Below, one piece after another: positions 7,756 through 15,647 of a DNA stretch of 31,934 nucleotides. The notes under the pieces are model-generated. The model made no database searches, was not told the DNA's origin, and was given only the letters and a program-made list of their open reading frames with translations. How positions within the stretch are numbered: the first letter of the stretch is position 1; each line of letters opens with the position of its first letter. The translations under genes and the position numbers were made by a program. The stretch comes from Myxococcota bacterium (lineage in GTDB: Bacteria > Myxococcota_C > UBA6777), in assembly GCA_023150835.1 (NCBI GenBank), contig JAKLKB010000070.1, forward strand, positions 1-31,934. The letters run 5' to 3'.

Positions 7756-8540
7756 GAGGTTCGGCCCCCATCGACGGGCAAACAGACGCCACGTATATAA
7801 GAAGCAGCAGGGGACGCAAGAAAGGCGATGGCAGCGCCGAGTTCTTCGGCATGACCGAGGCGGCCTTCGGGGATGCTTTTGATCCATTCGTCTTCGATGG
7901 TGGCGATGTCGACCCCTGCGGCAGCGGCGCGTGATTGGGCGAGAGAGACAAGGCGCTCGGTCATCGTAAAGCCGGGAAGGAGGCTGTTGATGGTGATCTG
8001 GGGGGGAAGTTCAAGGGAGAGGGTTTTGGCCCAAGAGGCCATCGCCCCGCGTATGGTGTTGCTGACGCCGAGGTTGGGGATGGGCTGGCGAACGGAAGTG
8101 GAGAGGATGTTGATGATCCGCCCGTATTGTTCGGCCTGCATCCCGGGCAACAACAAGCCGAGGATGCGTTGGGAGGCGAGCAAGTGGCGACCGATGGCCT
8201 TGAGGAAATCTTCTTCGGTGGCGTCGACAAGTCGGCCGGGTGCGGGGCCGCCCGTGTTGTTGATCCAGATGTGGATCGGGCCGTATTGTTCGAGGTGTTC
8301 GGAGAGGGTACGGGCCAAGGTCTCGCGATCATCGAGGTCGGCAACAAGGGCGAGTGCGCGTGCGGAACCTTGCTGTTCTAAGATCGGCAAGAGGTCGGTG
8401 AGACGGTCTTTTCGGCGTGCGAGGACAGTGATCTTTGCGCCCATCGAAGCCATGACACGGGCAGAGGCTTCACCGATCCCTGCACTCCCACCGCAAACAA
8501 GGGCATGTTTTCCCTCAAGTGTAAATCCGTATTGTTTCAT
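7746..8540 (-). CDS. Atypical short-chain dehydrogenase/reductase (FabG-like, catalytic Tyr-Lys not found)
   Basis: 264-aa Rossmann-fold protein. The cofactor motif GGSAGIG follows the first strand (18-24; classical TGxxxGIG), NNTGG stands for NNAG, and ILSTS holds the catalytic-type Ser. Where a classical SDR has YxxxK, this protein reads VSNTIRGAMASWAKTL, so Tyr and Lys are missing. The same deviation is known in a subgroup of 3-oxoacyl-ACP-reductase-like SDRs whose activity is unclear. The C-terminus GVCLPVDGGRTSCI is typical of the FabG superfamily. The ATG overlaps the bcp stop as ATGA, and its own stop overlaps the mnmE start, so it is the middle gene of a coupled trio. The substrate cannot be told from the sequence. 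Confidence 0.88.
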   Translation of the reverse strand: MKQYGFTLEGKHALVCGGSAGIGEASARVMASMGAKITVLARRKDRLTDLLPILEQQGSARALALVADLDDRETLARTLSEHLEQYGPIHIWINNTGGPAPGRLVDATEEDFLKAIGRHLLASQRILGLLLPGMQAEQYGRIINILSTSVRQPIPNLGVSNTIRGAMASWAKTLSLELPPQITINSLLPGFTMTERLVSLAQSRAAAAGVDIATIEDEWIKSIPEGRLGHAEELGAAIAFLASPAASYIRGVCLPVDGGRTSCI

Positions 8541-9007
8541 CCTTGCGAGCCTTTGAGGGTTTTGAGGGTTTCGAGAGCGCGTTCTGCGTGGATATGCATG
8601 TTGAATTCGTTGGAAAAGGCTTCGATGATCTGCTTTTTCTTGGGGTCCACAACAAAGGTGGCGCGGCGGATCTTGAGTAGTCCGCCCAAGCGCAGCACGC
8701 CAAATTCCCGACTCAAAGATTTGTCGGTATCGGCGATCAAAGGGAAGGGGAGGTTGTATTGTTTTCGGAAGCGTTCGTGCTTTTCGTCGCTATCGAGGCT
8801 GATGCCAAACAATGCAGCGCCTTCTTGGGTGAGATCGCCAAAGGCATCGCGGAAGCTACAGACTTCTTTGGTGCATCCTGGGGTGAAGTCTCCCGGGTAA
8901 AAAAAGAAGATCACTGCGCTGTGAGCGCGCAGATCGTCGAGCGTATGGGTTTGTCCGCTGGATGTTTTGAAGGAAAGCTCTGGAAGTGTATCGCCTTTTG
9001 TTTTCAT
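8537..9007 (-). CDS. bcp: Thiol peroxidase Bcp (peroxiredoxin Q)
   Basis: Reduces hydrogen peroxide and organic hydroperoxides with thioredoxin-type reductants in the cytoplasm. The peroxidatic and resolving cysteines are C45 and C50 in FTPGCTKEVC, the five-residue spacing of E. coli Bcp. FFFYPGDFTPGC, GISLDSDEKHERF and PFPLIADTDKSLSREFGV are family signatures. At 156 aa it has the usual length. The ATG (9005-9007) has GGAG five bases upstream. It is first in the five-gene minus-strand operon, with a promoter 36-64 bp upstream of the ATG. The operon also encodes a thioredoxin-like protein, but that one seems exported and is unlikely to be its direct reductant. Confidence 0.95.
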   Translation of the reverse strand: MKTKGDTLPELSFKTSSGQTHTLDDLRAHSAVIFFFYPGDFTPGCTKEVCSFRDAFGDLTQEGAALFGISLDSDEKHERFRKQYNLPFPLIADTDKSLSREFGVLRLGGLLKIRRATFVVDPKKKQIIEAFSNEFNMHIHAERALETLKTLKGSQG

Positions 9008-9042
9008 CGATTCTCCGATGTTGCGGGGTGGTGTGGCACGCA

Positions 9043-9071
9043 GTTATAGGGCGGCTGAGTGCGATCTGCAA
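9043..9071 (-). promoter_or_regulatory. Sigma70-type promoter for the bcp-SDR-mnmE operon
   Basis: Reading the minus strand: TTGCAG (9066-9071), a 17-bp spacer, TATAAC (9043-9048). Both boxes are close to consensus and the spacing is optimal. The predicted start of transcription is near 9036, giving a leader of about 30 nt to the bcp ATG. Confidence 0.65.
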
Positions 9072-9298
9072 GACGCATTCGCAGGTTCGTTGATTCGACA
9101 CGGCGACATCCGCCTCGAATCGGGCCTATGGTTGCGCGATGGCGAGAGGATGACGGGTTGGAGGGCGAGGATTCACCTTTTTTTCGCATTTTTTTTGCGT
9201 CGGGTTCGATTGGCACAGTATCTTTGGGACAAGGGTGAAACGAGCCTGCTCTGTGCGTAGAGCAAGCCCCCCCCACCATCGGTGTAATTGACCGATAA

Positions 9299-9412
9299 TA
9301 CGAAATCCGCTCGTTGTGTGATCGTAAAGATGTAGGGGCAGCCCCCCCGTGACTGCCCAACGACAGGGCGTCTACGCACTATCCTTTGCGCACACATCAC
9401 TCGGATATCGTA
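9299..9412. repeat. Interspersed palindromic element, family 1, copy B
   Basis: 114 bp bounded by TACGAAATCCG (9299-9309) and CGGATATCGTA (9402-9412), an inverted pair with one mismatch. The core has GTTGTGTGATCGTAAAGATG, GTAGGGGCAG and a GGGCAG/CTGCCC hairpin. It sits between the divergent bcp and ddl promoter regions. The rest of 9072-9298 and 9417-9530 shows T-runs around 9178-9197 but no gene. Confidence 0.8.
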
Positions 9413-9416
9413 TAAT
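9411..9416 (+). promoter_or_regulatory. Candidate -10 element (TATAAT) upstream of ddl
   Basis: Perfect TATAAT, 131 bp before the ddl ATG. Its first two bases are the last two of repeat copy B and the remaining four are flanking DNA. The best -35 candidate is TTGCGC (9386-9391) with a 19-bp spacer, which is weak. So the -10 is clear by sequence but promoter activity is unproven. Confidence 0.4.
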
Positions 9417-9547
9417 CCGCAAACACAGCGTTTTTTCCGTTTCGTGGATGGGTTGTGAGTTGGCCTGTTTGAGGTTGCGTGTGTTGGTCTGAGGGCATCG
9501 ATTTTCCAACAAATGGCGGGATTCGCCTGTTTTATAGGGGCTTTTGG

Positions 9548-10477
9548 ATGAAAACACAAGATTGGAAAACCAAGCGTGTGGGTGTGTTGTACGGTGGGCT
9601 TTCTTCGGAGCGTGAGGTCTCGTTGAGGTCGGGTGAAGCGGTGGCGAGTGCGTTGGAGCGTCGAGGCTACCGAGTCCAACGGATCGACGTGGGTCGTGAT
9701 CTTCCGTTTGCGCTTCGAGAACACGGGATCGAAGTGGCTGTGATCGTGTTGCATGGAAAATACGGCGAAGACGGTTGTGTCCAAGGGATGTTGGAACTGA
9801 TGGGGATCCCGTACACGGGTTCGGGAGTGCAGGCTTCGGCGATCGCGATGCACAAGACGTTGAGCAAAAAGCTGTTTCTTGCGGCGGGATTGCCGACGCC
9901 GATGTACCACCAAACGACGGCGGGAGCCTTGCGCGATCAAACGCTGTTGGATCTGTCTTGCGCGCAGGGAGCCGTGGTCAAGCCGCCTTGCGAAGGGTCA
10001 AGCGTGGGGATCTCGATCTGCCTTGATGATGCGGCGCTTCAGAAGGCAGCCCAAGGTTTTTCGCCCGAGACAGAGCTGTTGGTGGAGGCTTTTATCGAAG
10101 GAGCCGAGATCACGGTGGCGATCTTGGACGAAGAAGCGGCGATGCCGCTCCAGATCGTCCCAGCAGAGGGCTTTTATGACTACCAAGCCAAGTACCAACG
10201 CAAAGACACCCAATATCTTTGCCCTGCGCCGATATCGAGCAGTTTGCTTGTCGAAGCGCAACGGCTTTCACTTGGGGCGCACAAAGCCCTCGGATGTCGC
10301 GGCGTGACTCGCGTGGATCTGATGTTGGACAAGCAAGAGCAGTTTTGGTTGCTCGAAGTCAACACGTTGCCCGGGATGACCGCGACCAGTTTGACCCCCA
10401 AGATGGCCGCGCAACGTGGGATGTCTTTCGAGGATCTGTGTGAGATGATCTTGCGAGACGCTTCACTGCAACGCTAA
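9548..10477 (+). CDS. ddl: D-alanine--D-alanine ligase
   Basis: ATP-grasp enzyme making the D-Ala-D-Ala dipeptide for peptidoglycan precursors in the cytoplasm. Seen: GVLYGGLSSEREVSLRSG at the N-terminus, with the conserved Glu of SEREVSL. Further on are VLHGKYGEDGCVQGMLEL and GIPYTGSG, then VKPPCEGSSVGI and GFYDYQAKY. The Tyr in the last motif is the D-Ala-specific choice rather than the D-lactate-ligase pattern. EVNTLPGMT binds metal and nucleotide. Length 309 aa, as usual for Ddl. The ATG at 9548 is preceded by AGGGG seven bases upstream; the upstream open extension (from 9479) lacks family similarity. It is the first gene of a ddl-ftsQ-ftsA block. Confidence 0.96.
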   Translation: MKTQDWKTKRVGVLYGGLSSEREVSLRSGEAVASALERRGYRVQRIDVGRDLPFALREHGIEVAVIVLHGKYGEDGCVQGMLELMGIPYTGSGVQASAIAMHKTLSKKLFLAAGLPTPMYHQTTAGALRDQTLLDLSCAQGAVVKPPCEGSSVGISICLDDAALQKAAQGFSPETELLVEAFIEGAEITVAILDEEAAMPLQIVPAEGFYDYQAKYQRKDTQYLCPAPISSSLLVEAQRLSLGAHKALGCRGVTRVDLMLDKQEQFWLLEVNTLPGMTATSLTPKMAAQRGMSFEDLCEMILRDASLQR

Positions 10478-10583
10478 CACGATTCCAGAAAGATGCGCGA
10501 TCGAAGGGTCGTGCGTAGACGCCCTCTGCTTGGGCAGCCACAGGAGGCTACGTTTTATGATCACACACCCTGCGGATTTCGTA
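10478..10583. repeat. Interspersed palindromic element, family 1, copy C
   Basis: About 106 bp starting directly after the ddl stop and ending with CGGATTTCGTA (10573-10583). Inside is GGGCAGCCACAGGAGGCTACG, the family hairpin block in reverse orientation. The left end is diverged. The 89 bp from here to ftsQ contain a TATAAC at 10641-10646 without a good -35. Confidence 0.7.
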
Positions 10584-10672
10584 TCAAGGCCGATAGAGCC
10601 AACGCTTACGCGCTTTGGTGTGCTGATGCTTCCATCTCGTTATAACGCAAAAGACCGATAGGGCGAGGGATC

Positions 10673-11530
10673 ATGCCGTCTGTGTTGTTTTCTTTCCAGC
10701 GTCGAAATCGACGTCGAGTGCCTACAGCGATGCGAGTGCGGATCGTGGCGCGCTTGTTTTCGCGGCTTGTGCGTTTTGGTCGCCCGCTGCTTGTGCCGTT
10801 GTTGCTGATCTTTTTGGTGCATCAAGCGTATGCTTTTGCGCTGCGAACTCCGTTCTTTGCGCTGCGCGAAGTCAATGTCTCTGCAAAACAGCCGCTATCC
10901 GCCGAACAATTGTTGCGCATCGCAGGGATCCAGCGTGGCCAAAACTTGCTTGCGTTGGATCTGTCGGTGGCAGCAAAGCGTTTGCGAGCCTATCCACACA
11001 TCGCCCGTTCTCGGATTCGACGGGAGCTTCCAAATCGTCTGGTGTTCGATGTGGTGGTGTATCAGCCTGCGGCGGTGTTGCAGTTGGATCACCCCTATTT
11101 TCTAGACAAAGAAGGGCGGATCTTTGCGCGGGTATACGACACGCGAGCCGCTCGTGATCTGTTGCGCATCAGCGGTCTTGATCGCAAAGAGGTGGATCGC
11201 GATCCAAAAGCCTTTCGTGCGTTCTTTCGCCAAGCTCTTGCGCTGCGTGAACTGTATGATCAGCTTCGTTTGACGCAATTCAAGCGCCTTTTCGAAGTGC
11301 AAGTCGACCCTGTTCTCGGTTATATCTTGCACGCGGGTGAGGGGCGGATTTATCTCGGTCACGATCAATACCGCCAACGTCTGCAACGAGTCCATCAGAT
11401 CTACACCTACTTTGCGCAACAAGGCGTTCATTCATTGCGCTATCTCTACGCCAATCAACAAGAAAATCCACAGCGTGTTGCCGTTCAAATCGCGGGAGCC
11501 GTCCCGTTACCAAGCACGCCCAAGCCCTAA
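10673..11530 (+). CDS. ftsQ: Cell division protein FtsQ
   Basis: Bitopic inner-membrane protein that links FtsA/FtsZ with the late divisome through FtsB/FtsL. Seen: an Arg-rich cytoplasmic N-terminus (1-36), one transmembrane helix (about 38-56, LLVPLLLIFLVHQAYAFAL), then a POTRA domain (about 62-133) including FFALREVNVSAKQPLS, IAGIQRGQNLLALDL and the RELPNRLVFDVVVYQPAAVL hallmark. The FtsQ beta domain follows, with HPYFLDKEGRIFA. Length 285 aa is normal. ATG 10673 has GAGGG upstream; a later ATG at codon 20 is possible. It is followed by ftsA after 24 nt and preceded by ddl across a repeat-containing gap of 195 bp. Confidence 0.92.
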   Translation: MPSVLFSFQRRNRRRVPTAMRVRIVARLFSRLVRFGRPLLVPLLLIFLVHQAYAFALRTPFFALREVNVSAKQPLSAEQLLRIAGIQRGQNLLALDLSVAAKRLRAYPHIARSRIRRELPNRLVFDVVVYQPAAVLQLDHPYFLDKEGRIFARVYDTRAARDLLRISGLDRKEVDRDPKAFRAFFRQALALRELYDQLRLTQFKRLFEVQVDPVLGYILHAGEGRIYLGHDQYRQRLQRVHQIYTYFAQQGVHSLRYLYANQQENPQRVAVQIAGAVPLPSTPKP

Positions 11531-11554
11531 TCTTTGAAAAGTCGAGCACTACCC

Positions 11555-12817
11555 ATGATCAAACCCCGTATCCATCGAGATGTGATCCTTGCTGGCCTTG
11601 ATATCGGAACATCCAAGACGTGTGTTGTCGTCGGTGAACTCACCGAAGATGGCGACATCGACGTGATCGGTGTCGGCTCGCATCCATCGCGGGGTGTGAC
11701 GCGAGGCCAGATCACCGATATCGAAGAAACCCGTCGAGGCATCCGTGAGGCTGTTCGTGAAGCCGAGATGATGGCGGGTTGCGCGATCCGTGAAGTGTAC
11801 GTCAACGTCACAGGAAACCATATCCGCAGCAGCAACAGCAGCGGTGTGGTTCCGCTTTCGGATCGGGTGGTGCGGGATCTCGACATCCGACGCGTCATTG
11901 ATGCCGCAAGAGCGGTTCAATTCGACCAGAACGTGCAGCTTTTGCATACCCTCCCCCAAGAGTTCGTGATCGACGAACAAGACGGAATCGTCAAGCCGCT
12001 TGGGATGAGTGGGGTGCGCATGGAAGCGCGTGTCCATCTCGTCACAGCCGCTGCGGCTCGGCTTGAAAATATCAATCGCTGCGTTCAACAAAGCCAACTG
12101 CGCGTCAGTTCGTTGATCCTCAATGCGCTCGCTGCAAGCGAAGCACTTCTGCACGAAGACGAACGCGATCTTGGCGTTGCTTTGGTCGATATCGGTGCAG
12201 GGACGACGGATATCGTGATTATCGAACACGGCAACATCGTTCATACCGCTGTTCTTCCCGTTGGAGGCGATCAGATCACCAACGATATCGCCACCAGCTT
12301 GAGCACGCCTTCGCAAGAAGCTGAGACGATCAAGATGCGTTATGGCTGCGCAACAACCGCGCTTGTGCGACCGGATGAACACTTTTTGGTCCCGGGGGTC
12401 GCAGGGCGGCGAACCCGCGAACAGCCACGCATTTTGCTTGCAGAAGTCATCCAACCTCGCGTCGAAGAGATCTTCGGGATGATCAACCATGAACTCCGCC
12501 GCTCTGGGTACGAAAATGGCCTTGCTTCGGGCCTCGTCTTAACAGGGGGATGCACCAAACTTGAAGGCATCTCGCAGATCGCTGAAGAGATCACAGGACT
12601 TCCTGTTCGACAAGGCGTCCCCCAAAACCATATCGGCGGATTGACCGAAGTGGTACGCAGCCCTGTCTATTCAACCGCCATCGGGTTGCTGCTGTTTGGG
12701 CTTCGCCTTCAACAAGACCCGTACATCGGCTCTTTTTCTTCCCCACCCCGTCGGTTTGGCTCTTTCCGAAACAACCTGCAACATCTTTATCAGCGCTTTG
12801 CGTCTTTTTTCACATGA
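11555..12817 (+). CDS. ftsA: Cell division protein FtsA
   Basis: Actin-like ATPase that tethers FtsZ to the inner membrane. Seen from the ATG at 11555: the phosphate-1 loop LDIGTSKTC (15-23), the FtsA-specific 1C domain with VTGNHIRSSNSSGVV, the phosphate-2 segment LVDIGAGTTDIVI, the adenosine motif LVLTGGCTKLEG, and the C-terminal amphipathic helix FRNNLQHLYQRFASFF that binds membrane. Length 420 aa matches the family. A TTG at 11534 in the same frame has no RBS; the ATG has only a weak GAG, so coupling to ftsQ is likely. No ftsZ follows: the next gene is convergent, 7 nt away. Confidence 0.97.
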   Translation: MIKPRIHRDVILAGLDIGTSKTCVVVGELTEDGDIDVIGVGSHPSRGVTRGQITDIEETRRGIREAVREAEMMAGCAIREVYVNVTGNHIRSSNSSGVVPLSDRVVRDLDIRRVIDAARAVQFDQNVQLLHTLPQEFVIDEQDGIVKPLGMSGVRMEARVHLVTAAAARLENINRCVQQSQLRVSSLILNALAASEALLHEDERDLGVALVDIGAGTTDIVIIEHGNIVHTAVLPVGGDQITNDIATSLSTPSQEAETIKMRYGCATTALVRPDEHFLVPGVAGRRTREQPRILLAEVIQPRVEEIFGMINHELRRSGYENGLASGLVLTGGCTKLEGISQIAEEITGLPVRQGVPQNHIGGLTEVVRSPVYSTAIGLLLFGLRLQQDPYIGSFSSPPRRFGSFRNNLQHLYQRFASFFT

Positions 12818-12824
12818 TATCGTG

Positions 12825-13679
12825 TTAGAACTTCACGTTGCCACCGACATCAACAGGCAACTGGAACATACCAAGGTCGATGGCTCCACGAAGGCGATAA
12901 GGAAACTGTTTGCTGCGGATGGCGTTGGCAACAGCGAAGCCGACTTGGATCAGGTTGACGTTGAGAGGAACATCTAAGACTGTGTGTCTTCCGCCGCCGA
13001 GTTGTTGCGCGGTGGTTTGTCCGCCGCCAAGATTGGCCCCACTCACTTCGATGCTGTATTGAAAGCCCTTGAGCGCAACGGGGAAATCGGCGCGGTTGGT
13101 CAGTTTGAGACGAAAGCTAAAGGTGGCGGTGGGAGGAAAGGGATTGATTTGAGGTGGGGAGACACTTTCGACGGACACTTCGGGTAAACGGGGGACAGGG
13201 ATGTTTCCTGTGAGCGTAAAGGGGAAGTCTACCACACCAAGGACAGGCACTTTGACGCCGAAGGTCACGGCTAGATCGTAGCGAACAGAGCGCTTGTCTT
13301 GGAAGAAAGACATCAAGGCTTTGACAAAACGCTTGTATTGGATATCGAAGGGGACGGTGATCGGGCTGGTGGCGTTGGCGGCGATGGTGACGCCACGATC
13401 TGCACGCCCTTGGAACAGCGTAAATCCGTCGATATCGAGCTTGTAGGCGATGGTTGCGAAGGTGACGCCGACGGCGTTGGGGTTGGTGAGGGTGAAGTCA
13501 AAGTCCGTACTGACGCCTTGAAAAGAGATATCGCGTAAGCGCATCCGAACATACTGCATCTTGGGCTTTTGATAAGCGTTGTCGAGCAGGGCCGAAAGGG
13601 TCTTGCAGCCAAACAAGGGGAGCGCCAAAGACATCACAAGAAAAAGACGAAAGATAGGGTGTTTGTAGGTCGATCTCAT
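12825..13679 (-). CDS. LEA-type (WHy domain) lipoprotein
   Basis: Signal peptide with lipobox LPLFGC (Cys25), so lipidated and exported. Two LEA14/WHy-like domains are suggested. The first (about 45-150) has MRLRDISFQGVSTDFDFTLT followed by the LTNPNAVGVTF pattern. The second (about 165-275) has SFRLKLTNRADFPVALKGF. Such domains occur in plant dehydration proteins and in bacterial outer-membrane lipoproteins of uncertain role. AGGAG lies about seven bases before the ATG. The gene ends 7 nt from the convergent ftsA stop and starts 111 nt after the nucleoside transporter, so it may share its transcript. Exact function unknown. Confidence 0.85.
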   Translation of the reverse strand: MRSTYKHPIFRLFLVMSLALPLFGCKTLSALLDNAYQKPKMQYVRMRLRDISFQGVSTDFDFTLTNPNAVGVTFATIAYKLDIDGFTLFQGRADRGVTIAANATSPITVPFDIQYKRFVKALMSFFQDKRSVRYDLAVTFGVKVPVLGVVDFPFTLTGNIPVPRLPEVSVESVSPPQINPFPPTATFSFRLKLTNRADFPVALKGFQYSIEVSGANLGGGQTTAQQLGGGRHTVLDVPLNVNLIQVGFAVANAIRSKQFPYRLRGAIDLGMFQLPVDVGGNVKF

Positions 13680-13790
13680 TCGAAAAACTCCTTTGCTGGG
13701 TCTGTGCGAGCAGGCTCAGTGCTTGGCAAGAAGCGCGCCAAGAGGTGCGGGCGTTCGTTTGGTGTTGTACGCGGGATGGCGGTGTTTTGT

Positions 13791-15380
13791 CTATGGCCGC
13801 CATACCGCAGGACGAGAGGCTGGTGGGAAAGCCTTGTTTGTGGGCTGCGCGGCTGCTGGTTTGTGGGGCTGCGTGGATGGGCGGAGGTCGGGCTGCGTGG
13901 CTGCTGGTTTGTGGGGCAGTGCGGATGGGCGGATGTCGGGCTGTGTGAGGGAGCGGACGGGAGGTTGTGTGGATGGGTGTGTTGTTTTTGCCCGCATATC
14001 GGGGATTTTTGATGCTGCGGGATGTTGGGGGGCGATTCGACGGGTAGATGAGTTCGTGTGTACGGAAGTTGCGGGAAGTTGTGGGGCTGTTTTGGAGGCA
14101 GGTTTGCCGATGAGGAGGGTGTCTTGGCCGTGATAGAAGACGCCAGCGAGAGCGCCTGTCATCATGCAGGCGAGCGTTGCGGCAAACAAGGCACGAAAGG
14201 CGACAGCACTCAGATCGCGGGCGCGTTCGGGGGCGATGGCGGCCATGCCGCCCACAAAGATGCCAAGGGACGGGATATGGGCGAAGCCGCAAAGTGCGTA
14301 TACCGCGATGACTGCGGAGCGTGGATCGTGGAGAGTGCCTTGTTGGAGCATCTTGGAGAGTTCGAGATAGCAGGGAAATTCTGTGAGAAAAGTGCGCGTG
14401 GCGAGCAGATGCGCCACAGACCAAGCATCTTGGGTGGGTACACCCATCAGAAGCACCAAGGGATAAAAGGCGTAACTTGCGAGACTTTGGAGGCTTTGGT
14501 GGGGCGCACCAAGGCTTTGACCCGTCCATCCGACGAAGCTGTTGGCGAGTGCAACAAGGCTCACAAACGTGATCAAGGTTGCACCAATACCCACCGCGAG
14601 TTTCGCCCCTTCCATCGAGCCTTTGATCAAAGATTCGATGCTGTTTTCGTAATGAGAGCCTTCGCTTTTGACTTCTTGGCCGAGGGTTTGGGGTGTTTCC
14701 GTTTCCGGCAAGAGCAGCTTGGAGATCAACAACGCCGCAGGGGCCGAGACGATCGAAGCGGAGATCAGATGCCCTGCGATCTGTGGAAAGCTTTGTTGAA
14801 GAAACGAAGCATACAGCGCAAGCACCGTCGAGGCGATGGTGGCCATCCCTGCGGTCAAGATGGTGCAAAGCTCCGAACGTGTCATGGTCGAGAGATAGGG
14901 ACGGATCGTCAGAGAAGATTCGACGCCAACAAAGATATTACTCGATACACACAATGATTCAGCCCCGCTGACACGCATCAAACCTGTAAACAGCCTCGAA
15001 AAGAAGCGGATCAACATCGGCATGAACCCGATGTGGTAAAGGAACGCCACGATCGCTGCGAAAAACACCGCAGCAGGAAGCACTTGGAAGGCCAGAAAAA
15101 CGCCCAACGAGTCTTTTTGCCCCGGGGGTAGGGCCAATCGGCCAAAGACGAACGAGATGCCTTCGTTTGCGTGTGAAAGCAACGAAAACACCCCATCGTT
15201 GAGAAATGAAAAAAAGCGCCGACCCGCCGGCAACAAAAACACCACCGCACCAAAGACAAATTGCAGCAAAACCCCCCACAAAAGCAACGAAAGATTGATC
15301 ACCCGACGATGACTCGAAAATAACCATGCCACCAAGAGAAAGCCGAAGAATCCGAAGAATGAGACGATGTTAAAGTACAT
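13791..15380 (-). CDS. Concentrative nucleoside transporter (CNT/NupC family) with a repeat-rich C-terminal tail
   Basis: Inner-membrane ion-coupled nucleoside importer. Family segments are seen in order: LLWGVLLQFVFGAVVFLLP, the re-entrant/core FLAFQVLPAAVFFAAIVAFLYHIGFM, SGAESLCVSSNIFVGVESSL, TRSELCTILTAGMATIASTVLALYASF, ISASIVSAPAALLISKLLLPE, and the final GFAHIPSLGIFVGGMAAIAPERARDLS with its helix. The core ends near residue 415. The remaining about 110 residues are a Pro/Ala/Ser/Thr/His-rich tail with at least two copies of a 16-residue unit (QPDIRPSALPHKPAAT type) encoded by 48-bp repeats near 13855-13955. Ordinary family members lack such a tail. The ATG is at 15378-15380; a candidate promoter lies at 15443-15471. 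Confidence 0.9.
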   Translation of the reverse strand: MYFNIVSFFGFFGFLLVAWLFSSHRRVINLSLLLWGVLLQFVFGAVVFLLPAGRRFFSFLNDGVFSLLSHANEGISFVFGRLALPPGQKDSLGVFLAFQVLPAAVFFAAIVAFLYHIGFMPMLIRFFSRLFTGLMRVSGAESLCVSSNIFVGVESSLTIRPYLSTMTRSELCTILTAGMATIASTVLALYASFLQQSFPQIAGHLISASIVSAPAALLISKLLLPETETPQTLGQEVKSEGSHYENSIESLIKGSMEGAKLAVGIGATLITFVSLVALANSFVGWTGQSLGAPHQSLQSLASYAFYPLVLLMGVPTQDAWSVAHLLATRTFLTEFPCYLELSKMLQQGTLHDPRSAVIAVYALCGFAHIPSLGIFVGGMAAIAPERARDLSAVAFRALFAATLACMMTGALAGVFYHGQDTLLIGKPASKTAPQLPATSVHTNSSTRRIAPQHPAASKIPDMRAKTTHPSTQPPVRSLTQPDIRPSALPHKPAATQPDLRPSTQPHKPAAAQPTNKAFPPASRPAVWRP

Positions 15381-15442
15381 CAGCGATCCTTTGTTTTGTA
15401 CGAATCAACAACATAAGCCAAAGCGGAGTAGCGAATACAACG

Positions 15443-15471
15443 GATATCCTCGGGGCTGCACAACCTGTCAA
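15443..15471 (-). promoter_or_regulatory. Candidate promoter for the nucleoside transporter
   Basis: On the minus strand, TTGACA (15466-15471) is a perfect -35, followed after 17 bp by GATATC (15443-15448), a poor -10 with three matches. Located 63-91 bp upstream of the ATG. The position is sensible but the -10 is weak. Confidence 0.35.
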
Positions 15472-15499
15472 GAGAGCTTGTTGGGTGACAAAGCAAAGA

Positions 15500-15647
15500 A
15501 GAGTCCACGGAAAACACGGAAAGAAGGCAGAAAAAGAAGGGGGGCATGGAAAGTATGCAGAAAAAGAAGGGGGCATGGAAAGTACGGAAAGAAGGCAGAA
15601 AAAGAAGGGGGCATGGAAAGTATGGAAAGAAGGCAGAAAAAGAAGGA
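15500..15647. repeat. Degenerate tandem repeat with GTCCACGGAAA seed
   Basis: Starts at AAGAAGAGTCCACGGAAA and continues as about four imperfect copies of a purine-rich unit (GGCAGAAAAAGAAGGGGG then CATGGAAAGTA) up to the stop of the next lipoprotein gene. The seed recurs at about 23833 and 31697. Open frames through it are low-complexity and not considered genes. Confidence 0.8.

Noticed and set aside
10615-10646. Promoter directly before ftsQ (TATAAC at 10641)
   Set aside because: No acceptable -35 at 16-18 bp; the nearest TTGGTG is 20 bp away. Mentioned only in passing.
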